Of a stretch of DNA of 64,000 bases, positions 1 to 8,325 are shown piece by piece. Below the pieces are notes generated by a model. The model searched no databases, was not told where the DNA came from, and saw nothing but the letters and a program-made list of their open reading frames with translations. The stretch is taken from contig JAUZQE010000009.1 in assembly GCA_030733815.1 (NCBI GenBank), positions 29,755 to 93,754 of the forward strand. The letters run 5' to 3'. The stretch comes from Yanghanlia caeni (GTDB lineage Bacteria > Pseudomonadota > Gammaproteobacteria > Burkholderiales > Burkholderiaceae_B). The position numbers and the translations under genes are program-made. Within the stretch, counting starts at the first letter, position 1. Every line of letters starts with the position of its first letter.

Positions 1-207
1 GCCGCAACGCGGGCGCAAAAAAAGGGCGCGAGCGCAATCGAAGTGATGCGCGCCTGACGAAAGCAGATAAAGATCGGTACGTGTAAGCGGCGTACCGACA
101 CCAGCACGATCAGCGGTGTGATCGCCCGGCGAGTGGCCGTAACGCCGCAAAATGGACAAGGCGGCGAACGGGGTGAAGAGCTCGTTCTGTTGTTTTTGAG
201 CTAATTT

Positions 208-236
208 ACTCTAGATGATGGTTTACGGACTGTCAA
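208..236 (-). promoter_or_regulatory. sigma70-type promoter firing off the left edge
   Basis: On the minus strand a perfect -35 hexamer TTGACA (236-231) is followed by a 17-base spacer and TAGAGT (213-208) as -10. It lies just downstream of the LysR remnant and points toward base 1, so it should drive a gene beyond the window. No convincing gene is visible in bases 1-207. Hexamers and spacing are seen directly; activity is inferred. Confidence 0.45.
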
Positions 237-258
237 GTTTGAGGTACGCCCACGCCGG

Positions 259-972
259 CTACACCGCAGCATCCACCATTTCGCGGCCTTCCAGATATTC
301 GCGCACTGAAATCGCCCTGCGCTTCTTGCCGGCGAAATCGCAAGTGGTGTCGTATTCCATATGCTTGCAGCCACTGAGCAGCGGGCACTGCTGGAACAAT
401 TCGCTTACCCAATCGACGAACACGCGAACCTTGGGCGACAGGTGGCGATTGTGCAGATACACCACCGAAATCGGCAATGGCGGGGGGGTCCATTGTGACA
501 GGACTTCCTTGAGCTCGCCCGATTCGATGTAGGGCGCCACCATGTAACGCGGCGCCTGAATCATGCCGAAACCCTTGAGCCCGCACTTGACGTAAGCCTC
601 ACCGTCGTTGACCGACACCATGCCCTTGACCTGGACATCGCGCTGCCGGCCGTCAACCATGAACGACCAGTCGACGATGCGCCCGGTGCGGTCGGACAAA
701 TAATGAACGGCCCGATGCCCCTCGAGGTCATCGATGGTCAGCGGCTCGCCATGTCGCTCCAGGTAGGAAGGCGCCGCACACGTAATGCTTTCGAAGGTAC
801 CGATACGGCGGGCCACCAGGCTGGAATCCTGCAATTCGCCCACGCGGATCGCGCAGTCGACCGCTTCGCGCACCATATCGACGGCACGATCGCTCATGCC
901 GATTGCCAGCTCGATATCCGGATAACGGGCGTGAAAGTCGCACAGTGCCGGCACAAGGCGCAGCAGCTGGTA
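259..972 (-). pseudogene. LysR-family regulator, 5'-truncated (effector domain only)
   Basis: The minus-strand frame encodes most of a LysR substrate-binding domain: PALCDFHARYPDIEL, then SDRAVDMVREAVDCAIRVGEL and DSSLVARRIG, all typical of the AaeR/DmlR-like subgroup. The N-terminal winged helix-turn-helix and linker helix are missing. Near position 970 the LysR homology stops and the reading frame runs into antisense of an RND-pump fragment. About 230 residues remain of a usual 300. Without a DNA-binding domain it cannot act as a repressor or activator. It was probably the divergent regulator of the efflux operon whose debris follows. Confidence 0.75.
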
Positions 973-1257
973 CAGAACCGGGTGGCGCAGGCCCTGCCCC
1001 GCCTTCCCGAGGAAGTACAGCGCCTGGGCGTGACCACGACGAAGTCTTCGCCCAACCTGACGATGGTGGTGCACCTGATCTCGCCCGATCAGCGCTACGA
1101 CACCACCTACCTGCGCAACTACGCGGTGCTGAATGTGAAGGACCGGCTCGCGCGCATCGAAGGGGTCGGTGAAGTGCAGATCTGGGGGGCCGGCGATTAC
1201 GCCATGCGCGTATGGCTGGACCCCGGAAAGATGGCTGAACGCGAGCTCACCGCAGCC
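970..1257 (+). pseudogene. RND efflux transporter fragment (MexF/AcrB-like)
   Basis: In the frame read through position 973 the translation gives QNRVAQALPRLPEEVQRLGV, then TTTKSSPNLTMVVHL and GVGEVQIWGAGDYAMRVWLDP. This is the periplasmic porter region of an HAE1/AcrB-type pump, about residues 110-210 of a protein normally near 1,050 residues long. Both ends are cut: the 5' side abuts the LysR remnant and the 3' side runs in frame into an outer-membrane factor near 1257. The closest family I can name is MexF of MexEF-OprN systems. It is non-functional as it stands. Confidence 0.8.
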
Positions 1258-1815
1258 GAAGCCGCCTTCTTCCCTCGGCTGATGCTGACCGGCACCTTCG
1301 GGTACGAATCGGCGGACCTGGGCAATCTGCTGCAGTGGTCCAGCCGCACGTTTCTGCTCGGCCCGCTGGTCGGCACGGCACTGTCATTGCCGATCTTCGA
1401 CGGAGGGCGTCGCGATGCCGAAGTCGAACGCGCCAGAGCCCGGTACGAAGAGGACGTGGCGCAATACCGCCAGACCGTGTTGCAGGCGTTCAGGGAAGTG
1501 GAGGACGGCCTCGCGAGTCTGCGAATACTCGATGAACAGACCGAAGTGCAGGATGCCGCAGTGGCACAGGCGGAGCGGGCGGCCGAGCTGTCGAATGTTC
1601 AGTACCGCGAAGGCTCGATCAGCTACCTGGACGTGCTGGATGCCGATCGCGAGGTGTTGCTGCAGCGGCGCATCTCGGTGCAGCTCGACGGTGAACGCGC
1701 TCGGGCCGCCGTGGCACTGGTACGCGCGCTAGGCGGTGGATGGAGCGCGCATTATGATGACGCTTTCGCAAACTCGAGCCCGGCGCACTCACGCGCATCG
1801 CTCACCCGAAGCTAA
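1255..1815 (+). pseudogene. outer-membrane efflux factor (OprN/NodT-like), C-terminal part
   Basis: From FFPRLMLTGTFGYESADLG onward the frame matches the second half of an outer-membrane factor lipoprotein: LSLPIFDGGRR, EVEDGLASLRILDEQ and the NVQYREGSISYLDVLDADR coiled-coil repeat are typical. About 185 of roughly 480 residues remain; the signal peptide, lipobox and first TolC-like repeat are gone. It is fused in frame to the RND fragment through a GCCGAAGCC-type junction, so an open frame continues from about 973 to the stop at 1815. The chimera has no start signal of its own and no plausible function. Confidence 0.78.
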
Positions 1816-1821
1816 CCCGCA

Positions 1822-2766
1822 ATGCACGCACAGAATTCGAAGAAAATTGCCGTAGTCGGCACAGGCATCATCGGCGCCAGTTGGGCCGCCTACTTTCTGG
1901 CCCGGGGCTACACCGTGGCGGCCACCGACCCCGCCCCCGGCGCGCAACAGCGCCTGCGCAGTCTGGTCGACGCATGCTGGCCCACGCTGGAACGCATGGG
2001 CTTGCATGAAAGCGCCTCCATCGACCGGCTGGAATTTCACGACAACGTCGCAGCCACGGTGGCCGAAGCATTTTTCATACAGGAAAGCGGCCCTGAACGG
2101 CTCGAGCTCAAGCGCGAACTCATGCGCGAACTCGATGCCGCAGCGCCGGCCGAAACCCTCATCGCCACCAGCTCATCGGGCATTCCCATCAGCCAGGTTC
2201 AAGACGTGGCCCGTCACCCTGAACGCATGCTCATCGGGCACCCTTTCAACCCGCCGCATCTGATCCCGCTGGTCGAAGTGGTGGGGGGTGAGGCGACATC
2301 GCTGCAGGCCATCGATCAGGCCATGCAGTTTTATGCCGGCATCGGCAAGAAGCCCATACACATCCGCCGCGAAGTGAAAGGGCATGTGGCAAACCGCCTG
2401 CAGGCCGCTCTGTGGCGCGAGGCGATCTACCTGGTACAGGAAGGCGTGGCGTCGGTCAGCGATATCGACGCGGCCATCGCGCACGGCCCGGGCCTGCGCT
2501 GGGCACTGCTCGGCCCGTTCCTGAACATGCATCTTTCAGGCGGGGCCGGGGGCATGGATCACTTCCTGGAACACCTTGGGCCGCCCATTGAAGACTGGTG
2601 GGCGGATCTCGGCACGGTCACGCTCACCCCGGAGCTGAACCAGACCCTGGTGCAGCAGGTGAACGAAGCCATCGGCGCGGGCGACATGGCGCGCATCGTT
2701 GCCCAGCGCGACGCTGTGCTGCTTGAGCTGCTGCGGCTGAAAGCGGCACACGATCGGCTGCCCTGA
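1822..2766 (+). CDS. 3-hydroxyacyl-CoA / carnitine dehydrogenase family protein
   Basis: A 314-residue NAD-dependent dehydrogenase of the 3-hydroxyacyl-CoA dehydrogenase superfamily. A Rossmann GTGIIG motif lies at residues 13-18. The catalytic-histidine region GHPFNPPHLIPLVEVV is near residue 140, and a C-terminal helical dimerisation domain carries the NRLQAALWREA motif. Length and motifs resemble stand-alone L-carnitine dehydrogenase and related L-3-hydroxy-acid dehydrogenases rather than the two-domain FadB. The substrate is therefore uncertain. There is no clear Shine-Dalgarno sequence before the ATG, and the upstream neighbour is a pseudogene, so its promoter may have been altered by the rearrangement. 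Confidence 0.85.
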   Translation: MHAQNSKKIAVVGTGIIGASWAAYFLARGYTVAATDPAPGAQQRLRSLVDACWPTLERMGLHESASIDRLEFHDNVAATVAEAFFIQESGPERLELKRELMRELDAAAPAETLIATSSSGIPISQVQDVARHPERMLIGHPFNPPHLIPLVEVVGGEATSLQAIDQAMQFYAGIGKKPIHIRREVKGHVANRLQAALWREAIYLVQEGVASVSDIDAAIAHGPGLRWALLGPFLNMHLSGGAGGMDHFLEHLGPPIEDWWADLGTVTLTPELNQTLVQQVNEAIGAGDMARIVAQRDAVLLELLRLKAAHDRLP

Positions 2767-2774
2767 ACGCCCCC

Positions 2775-3434
2775 TCACCAGTAATTCCTCCGGTACGTTT
2801 CAGCACCCATCGCCGCAATCTGTTGTTCCACCAGTACGTGAAACGGCGCAAGCAGGGCATCGAACGTGCCCTGCGGCTCAAGCTGTTGCAAGGCGCGGGC
2901 AATGGCTTCGACCGTTGACACGGCGCCCGGATCGGGCGCCTTGCGTATTCGGTAAGCAGAAGGGGTACCCTGCGCAAGCGTGAGGCGCGGCAGGGCTTCG
3001 AGCACCGGGTTCGCCCGGACGATGCCGCGCGCCTTGCGCCACGTGGCATCGGGCACGACCAGCAGGTCGACGCCCGTTCCCGGAGCCGGCGTGCCGCATG
3101 AGCCTGCAGTGGCAGGAAACAGCAGCACGGCTTGCTCAGCCGCGGCCACGATCCCGTCAAGCTGCGGGAAAGTTTCTCCGACGAGCAACTCGGCATTCTG
3201 CAGGCCGAGCGCGGCAAGACGGGCCGTATTCATGGCATGCCGGGCCTCGTCGGGATGCTGCAATATGAGCACGCGCGTGCGATTCGGCAGGGAAGGAATA
3301 TGGGCGCAAAGGCAGTGCGTCAACGGGCGTTGGCAGCGGGCACAGCGTGCGCGCCGCGGCGCCGTGCCCGGAGCCGCAGGGTCGTTTTCTGCCGCCGTAC
3401 TAATTGGGGCGCTGCTGCGCCTGCTGCTTTTCAT
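2775..3434 (-). CDS. DTW-domain protein, probable tRNA aminocarboxypropyltransferase
   Basis: A 219-residue protein. The N-terminal RCARCQRPLTHCLC cysteine cluster probably binds zinc, followed by LILQHPDEARHAMNTARL and the family signature PDATWRKAR (D-x-T-W). A late STVEA motif is also typical of the TapT/TDD (DUF1905/SPOUT-like) family, which transfers the aminocarboxypropyl group of S-adenosylmethionine onto a tRNA uridine to make acp3U. The family assignment is from motifs; the exact tRNA position is inference. Its 5' end overlaps the upstream same-strand gene by 35 bp, suggesting translational coupling. It converges on the dehydrogenase gene at 2766. Confidence 0.82.
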   Translation of the reverse strand: MKSSRRSSAPISTAAENDPAAPGTAPRRARCARCQRPLTHCLCAHIPSLPNRTRVLILQHPDEARHAMNTARLAALGLQNAELLVGETFPQLDGIVAAAEQAVLLFPATAGSCGTPAPGTGVDLLVVPDATWRKARGIVRANPVLEALPRLTLAQGTPSAYRIRKAPDPGAVSTVEAIARALQQLEPQGTFDALLAPFHVLVEQQIAAMGAETYRRNYW

Positions 3435-3768
3435 GCGCCTGGGCTTCGAGAATCAGGGCTTCGAGCTTGGGCGAGGTCTTCAGGGCCAGAACGGGTTTGG
3501 AAGGCTCTTCACCGCCCGGTTCCAGATGAAGCTCAATGCTTTCGCCTTCAAAAGCTTCCGGGTTGGCCTGAATCTGCACGTACTGCTTGAGCAGCCGGTC
3601 GACGGCCTTCTGCGCTTCGTGCAGCCGGATCGCAATCGATGACTGCTCATGCAGCTTGAACTGCTGCTCGATGGTACGCGCGAGATCCCAGCTGAAAAAT
3701 ACGAGCGCGTTGCGCCCGAAGCACTCGGGATGCAGGAAACCCCAGGATTCGTCAGGTGTGGTTGTCAA
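3400..3768 (-). CDS. conserved-looking hypothetical protein
   Basis: About 122 residues if the TTG at 3768 is the start; no ATG lies nearer that would avoid overlapping the upstream membrane-protein gene. The product begins TTTPDESWGFLHPECFG and contains a helical stretch (LHEAQKAVDRLLKQYVQ). It ends in a charged glutamine-rich tail (AHEKQQAQQRPN). There is no signal peptide, membrane segment or recognisable catalytic motif. It sits in a tight leftward series with a small membrane protein upstream and the DTW gene downstream, overlapping the latter by 35 bp. I do not recognise the family. The start codon is the weakest part of the call. Confidence 0.55.
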   Translation of the reverse strand: MTTTPDESWGFLHPECFGRNALVFFSWDLARTIEQQFKLHEQSSIAIRLHEAQKAVDRLLKQYVQIQANPEAFEGESIELHLEPGGEEPSKPVLALKTSPKLEALILEAQAHEKQQAQQRPN

Positions 3769-3797
3769 GGTTATGCCGCCATAAAAGGGGTGAAGGA

Positions 3798-3992
3798 TCA
3801 GGGCTGGGTGAGCATGAGGTAAACGAGCGCCACCGACATGACGCCAAAGTACACCACCACCCCGGCAAGCAGACTCTGGGAGATCTGTTTGCTGCGGCGT
3901 CGCCAGCCGGATGCGGCCGTGCGCCGGTGCGGGCCCCATGCCCATACACCGGCCGCCGTCAGGATGCTCAGCAGGATGATCCAGACTTTCAT
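3798..3992 (-). CDS. small two-helix membrane protein
   Basis: A 64-residue protein with two predicted membrane segments: MKVWIILLSILTAAGVWAW at the N-terminus, then a strongly basic loop (HRRTAASGWRRRSKQ), then LLAGVVVYFGVMSVALVYLML. The positive loop should face the cytoplasm. It is the first gene of a short leftward group with the hypothetical protein and the DTW protein. The function is unknown. The hydrophobic pattern and ATG start make it a credible gene despite its size. Confidence 0.55.
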   Translation of the reverse strand: MKVWIILLSILTAAGVWAWGPHRRTAASGWRRRSKQISQSLLAGVVVYFGVMSVALVYLMLTQP

Positions 3993-4021
3993 GCGCCGAT
4001 TGTAGCCGGGGGGAGGTGCCG

Positions 4022-4183
4022 CTAGCGCGCGCCCACCACCACCGGCTCGAGATTCAGCAGGTCGCCGATCTTTTCGGCCGCCGCCGCAGCCTCTTCACGC
4101 GTGGCATATCCCGTCGCCCTGATGTTGCGATGTGGAGAGCCGGCGGCAGGGCTTTTCGCTGCACGCGCGCCGTGCGGAAGCAC
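4022..4183 (-). pseudogene. possible SPOR-domain C-terminal remnant
   Basis: A short minus-strand frame ends ATGYATREEAAAAAEKIGDLL then NLEPVVVGAR and stop. That looks like the last strand-helix-strand of a SPOR (septal peptidoglycan-binding) domain. Only about 53 codons are open, with a GTG as the nearest start and no ribosome-binding site, and no SPOR protein body is readable upstream in any frame. It lies immediately downstream of the frameshifted diguanylate cyclase. I regard it as a decayed gene end; a chance frame is possible. Confidence 0.25.
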
Positions 4184-4202
4184 GGCTCAGCGAGCTGGAC
4201 AC

Positions 4203-6052
4203 CTATTCGGCCTGACCCTGGCGCACGCGCTCGTAGCGCCGGCGCTTGGCTTCATACATGGCCGCATCGGCACGGGCAACCAGCGTGGCCGGGTCGGAAC
4301 CGTCATCAGGAAACACGGCTGCCCCCACGCTTGCGGAAATGCGCGCGGTAATGTCGTCAATCTCGAAAGGCCGGCTCAGTGTCCTGACCAGCTTTTCAGC
4401 CACACAGCGTGCATCATCCGGCGAAGTCAGCGTTCGAGCACCACACCGAATTCATCGCCGCTGAACCGGGCCACCAGGTCCTCGGCCCGGACACTGCGCC
4501 GCAGCCGCCCCGCCACCTGCTGCAACAGCACGTCGCCGATGGCGTGGCCGTGGGCATCGTTCACGAGCTTGAAGCCGTCGAGATCGAGGTACAGCACGGC
4601 CGCCATGCGCCCGTGGCGCCGCGCGGCCGCCAGTACCTGCGCAAGGCGGTCGTGAAACAGATTGCGATTGGGCAATCGCGTGAGCGAATCGTGCATGGCA
4701 TCGTGCAACAGGCGCGCCTCGAGTTCCTTGCGCGCCGTGATGTCCTGTGTCACGGCAACCAGAAAGTCGGGGTTGCCGGCGCCGTCGCGCACCACCCCCA
4801 ATGCCTCGCACACCCACAGCCGGGAGCCATCGCGGCGCCGGTACGCCTTTTCGATTTCCGACGAAAAGTCTGTTGAAGGTACGGCGAGGCGCTGCTTGAT
4901 GAACTCACACACCGATTGGCGGTTTTCGGGTTCGCTGAGATCGAGGATCGACATATTGCGCAAGGTCGCCTCGTCGTAGCCCAGCATGGCGCAGAATTTC
5001 TCATTCGCGCCCAGAATGTGACCATCGGGCGCAATGTGCGCAATACCCGTGGCAGCCTGATGGAACGTGGCCCGGTACAGTGCCTCGCTGGTCTGCAGCG
5101 CGGCGTTGGCCTGACGCTGCCGGGTGGCAAGCAGCACGAACAGCAACGCAAACGCAATCAGGCCCAACGACCCGGCCACAGCAAGGGTCAGGTAAACCGC
5201 CCTGCGCTGCATGACAGGGGCGATCTCGTCGGCGTAGGCCGTACCGACGGCAACGAGCAGGGGATATCCGGCCACGCTGCGATAACTGACAATGCGTGAT
5301 ACACCATCGACCGCAGCCCCATCGTCGACGAAGCTGCCCGCCGGCCGGGTCTGGTGTTGCGCGTACCAGCTCAGTGCCTGCGCAGAATGGCCATGGGTGG
5401 TGTCCCGCCCGACCTTGCGGGCCCGCACGACGCCGTCGTCGCCGGTGAGCTCGAGCAGGCCTTGGGTTCCGAGGTCGGCGCTGCTGTAGAAATCGGTGAA
5501 CGCGGCAGGCTCCACCGACAGCACCACGACGCCCCCAAAACTGCCGTCGGGCCGCGTGATGCGCAGTGACATCGGCACCCGCGTCTGCCCGGACACCCGG
5601 CCCGTTACCGGGGCGTTCACATAAAGCGTGTCGTGCTCATTGTCGATCTGCGCCGTAAAGAACGCCCGGTCGGCGTAATTGACGTCGAGTACACCAAGAC
5701 TGCTGTCGACCACCGCGCCGGTTTCGTCGACGATGCTGACCACCGTGAACAGGCTTTCACGAATCACGCCACTTTCAACCCAGTCTTCCAGCCGAATGGC
5801 GCGCCGGTGCACCAGATACTGCTCGCGCACGAAGGCGGCCACCTGTTCGGCTGCCCGCAGCGTACGCACGACCTGCTGCTCAAAGGCAATGGCAAGATTC
5901 GAGTTCGGCTGCATGGCCGCTTCGATGGCCTGCTCGCGTTCGAATGCCGTGCGTTGCAGAGTGCTGAGCCAGATGAGTACGACCAGCAGCGCGCAGGCAA
6001 CCGCGACGATGATGTTCAACCGCTTCCCGACCCGATGCTGCCAAGGCGCCAT
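4203..6052 (-). pseudogene. diguanylate cyclase (dCACHE-PAS-GGDEF), single-base frameshift
   Basis: The first 541 codons encode a membrane segment (residues 13-31), a periplasmic double-CACHE-like sensor, a second membrane segment near 285-305, and a PAS domain with PAC tail (WVCEALGVVRDGAGNPDFLV). A GGDEF domain follows, starting HDSLTRLPNRNLFHDRL. Its active site reads SGDEF instead of GGDEF, preceded by RAED, a c-di-GMP inhibitory I-site. Translation stops at 4427, right after SGDEFGVVLER. The missing tail (LTSPDDARCVAEKLVRTL to AAMYEAKRRR) continues in another frame to 4203. Restoring one base near 4434-4440 would give an intact protein of about 616 residues. It is either a real pseudogene or a consensus error. 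Confidence 0.8.
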
Positions 6053-6201
6053 CGCCCCGTTCTCCCCCGATCTAAAGTAAGAAAGGCTACAGGAAATTGC
6101 GTAACGACGGCATCGTACGTAACCATGAGCAACAATTCACACCGTAACCGCAACGCGGTATGCTCTACCGACGTCACAACAGCCTTGGAATCCGCTCCAA
6201 T

Positions 6202-6957
6202 ATGTCTACGGCCCGCCCTGCATCGGCATCCGCCACCCCCGCCGAACTTTCCGCAGCCTACCGTCTCGCCGCCGCACGCGAAGCCGAACGCGTCAGCCGT
6301 GGCGCTCGCGTCATAGGTCGCAAAATCGGCTACACCAATGCCCGCATGTGGAGCACCCAAGGCGTCAGCGCACCGATGTGGGGAGCCATGTTTGACGACA
6401 GTGTCATCGAAGTGGGAAGCGCACCCGCGCGGCACGGCCTTGCGGCGTATCACGGGCCGCGCATCGAGCCCGAGATTGCCGTGCATTTCAGCGCCACACC
6501 CGTTCCCGGTTCCGACGCCCGCGCCCTGCTCGAATGTATCGACTGGGTGGCGCATGCCTACGAGATCGTGCTCAGCCCCGCCGACGGCCAGCCCGTTACG
6601 GCGCCGCGCGCCATTGCCAGTGGTGGCATGCATGGTGCCCTGCTGCTGGGGGAACGCTGCCCGGTGTCAGCGCTGGGCGACGACCCCGTGTCCACCCTGG
6701 CCGACCTGCAGGCCGAGTTGTATTGCGACGGCGTGTTAATCGATAACGGCAGCGGCAGCAATGTACTGGGCAACCCGTTGCACGCAGTGCTGCACCTTAT
6801 GGAAGGGGTACAACGCGAAGGTCAGACACCGGTTCGGGCCGGTGATCTGATCACCACGGGGTCAATGACCTCGCCGCACCCCATTGCACCGGGCCAGCGC
6901 TGGACAACGCGCCTGCACGGCGCACCTCTGGCACCGCTCGACGTCACGTTCGAATGA
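6202..6957 (+). CDS. 2-keto-4-pentenoate hydratase family protein (MhpD-like)
   Basis: About 251 residues, taking the ATG at 6202; an in-frame upstream start at 6160 adds only unconserved sequence. The protein shows VIGRKIGYTNARMW, an IEPEIAVHF metal-binding glutamate motif (E-P-E), ECIDWVAHAYEIV and a late GDLITTGSMTSPHPIAPG. These are hallmarks of the hydratase/decarboxylase branch of the fumarylacetoacetase fold. Members hydrate 2-oxopent-4-enoate or decarboxylate 2-oxo-dienedioates in meta-cleavage pathways. No other meta-pathway gene is adjacent, so the physiological substrate is unknown. It converges with the aminotransferase at 7082. Confidence 0.83.
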   Translation: MSTARPASASATPAELSAAYRLAAAREAERVSRGARVIGRKIGYTNARMWSTQGVSAPMWGAMFDDSVIEVGSAPARHGLAAYHGPRIEPEIAVHFSATPVPGSDARALLECIDWVAHAYEIVLSPADGQPVTAPRAIASGGMHGALLLGERCPVSALGDDPVSTLADLQAELYCDGVLIDNGSGSNVLGNPLHAVLHLMEGVQREGQTPVRAGDLITTGSMTSPHPIAPGQRWTTRLHGAPLAPLDVTFE

Positions 6958-7081
6958 GCGCACAAGTCGGCCCGCGGCAACCGCCGGCCGATCGAACAGG
7001 TACCGCGCGTCAGTGCGCCCCCGGGCACGCAAACGTGGCCCGGATAGCGCAACGATAACGGGCAGACAGCCGTGGCCGTGA

Positions 7082-8224
7082 TCAGGCGACAACCGTAGCG
7101 TTGATCTGATCGAGCGCCCGCGCAAGGCGCTCGACGGTAGCGTCGACGTCGGCCCATTTGTCGAGACCGAACAGGCCCAGGCGGAAGGTCTTGAAGTCGG
7201 CCGGCTCACCGCATTGCAGCGGCACACCCGCGGCGGCCTGTACACCCGCCTCGGCAAACTTGCGCCCCGACTGGATGCCGTCGTCGGTGGTGTAGCTGAC
7301 CACCACACCCGGCGCTTCGAAGCCCGCAGCCGCCACGCTGGGAAAGCCGCGCTCGCGCAGCAGCGCACGCACACGCTGCCCCAGTTCGAGCTGGGCCGCC
7401 CGCAACGTATCGAAACCGCGCGCCTGGGCTTCGGCCATGGCATCGCGCAGGGCCACCAGCGCATCGGTGGGCATGGTGGCGTGGTAAGCGAAACCACCTG
7501 CCTCGTAGGCTTCCATGATTTGCAGCCACTTGCGCAGGTCGCACGCAAAGCTGGTGCTGGTGGTGTGCTCAATGCGTTCACGGGCATGCTGGCCAAGCAT
7601 CACCAGCGCGCCACAGGCCGGTGCCGACCAGCCTTTCTGAGGCGCGCTGATCAGCACATCGGCGCCGACGGCCTGCATGTCGACCCACATGGCACCCGAG
7701 GCAATGCTGTCGAGGACGAACAGCCCGCCTTCCGCATGGATGGCGTCGGCCACCGCTCGCAGGTAGTCATCGGGCAACATGATGCCAGAGGCCGTTTCGA
7801 CGTGGGCCGCGAACACGACGCCGGGCTTCTGTTCGCGAATCGTGGCCACCACCTGCTCGAGAGGGGGCGGCGCAAAGGGTGCCTGACTGCCTTCAGCCAC
7901 CTGGGCCGCACACAGCACGGTGGTTTGCGCCGGAATGGCACCCATGTCGAAGATCTGGCTCCAGCGGTAGCTGAACCAGCCGTTGCGTATGACGAGACAG
8001 TGCTGGCCCGTGGCGAACTGGCGCGCAACGGCTTCCATGCCGAACGAGCCGCTGCCCGGCACGACAATGGCCGAATGGGCCTTGTACACATGCTTGAGAG
8101 TACGGCTGATGTCGTTCATCGCCCCCTGGAACAGGCGCGACATGTGATTGACGGCACGGTCGGTGTACACGACCGAATATTCCAGCAGACCATCGGGGTC
8201 GACGTTGGGAAGCAGACCGGGCAT
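7082..8224 (-). CDS. class V PLP-dependent aminotransferase (alanine-glyoxylate type)
   Basis: A 380-residue fold-type I aminotransferase. The N-terminal GSGSFGMEAVARQF binds the cofactor phosphate region. AAHVETASGIMLPDDYL and LFVLDSIASGAMWVDM carry the cofactor-contacting aspartate, and SAPQKGWSAPACG holds the Schiff-base lysine near residue 203. A C-terminal RLGLFGLDKWAD is typical of the alanine-glyoxylate/serine-pyruvate aminotransferase group. The next gene downstream on the same strand direction (upstream in coordinates 8326-9309) is a hydroxypyruvate/glyoxylate reductase-like enzyme, so a shared role in glyoxylate, serine or hydroxypyruvate metabolism is plausible but inferred. Confidence 0.85.
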   Translation of the reverse strand: MPGLLPNVDPDGLLEYSVVYTDRAVNHMSRLFQGAMNDISRTLKHVYKAHSAIVVPGSGSFGMEAVARQFATGQHCLVIRNGWFSYRWSQIFDMGAIPAQTTVLCAAQVAEGSQAPFAPPPLEQVVATIREQKPGVVFAAHVETASGIMLPDDYLRAVADAIHAEGGLFVLDSIASGAMWVDMQAVGADVLISAPQKGWSAPACGALVMLGQHARERIEHTTSTSFACDLRKWLQIMEAYEAGGFAYHATMPTDALVALRDAMAEAQARGFDTLRAAQLELGQRVRALLRERGFPSVAAAGFEAPGVVVSYTTDDGIQSGRKFAEAGVQAAAGVPLQCGEPADFKTFRLGLFGLDKWADVDATVERLARALDQINATVVA

Positions 8225-8325
8225 GGCGTTCTCCGTGGAAGGGCATGAATTTCCATTATTGAACGCGCCGCCCGATTCGGCAACCGGCCATTCAGCGATC
8301 GTTCATCCGATTCAGGAAAGCCGTT

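Noticed and set aside
1..207. Partial gene at the left edge
   Set aside because: Minus-strand frames are open across part of this stretch, but none has a start with a ribosome-binding site or a recognisable protein pattern, so only the outward promoter is reported.
703..1815. A single 370-residue fusion protein starting at 703
   Set aside because: The first 90 codons are antisense of the LysR remnant and carry no signal peptide or family motif. The rest is two truncated efflux proteins. I treat it as pseudogene debris, not a novel fusion.
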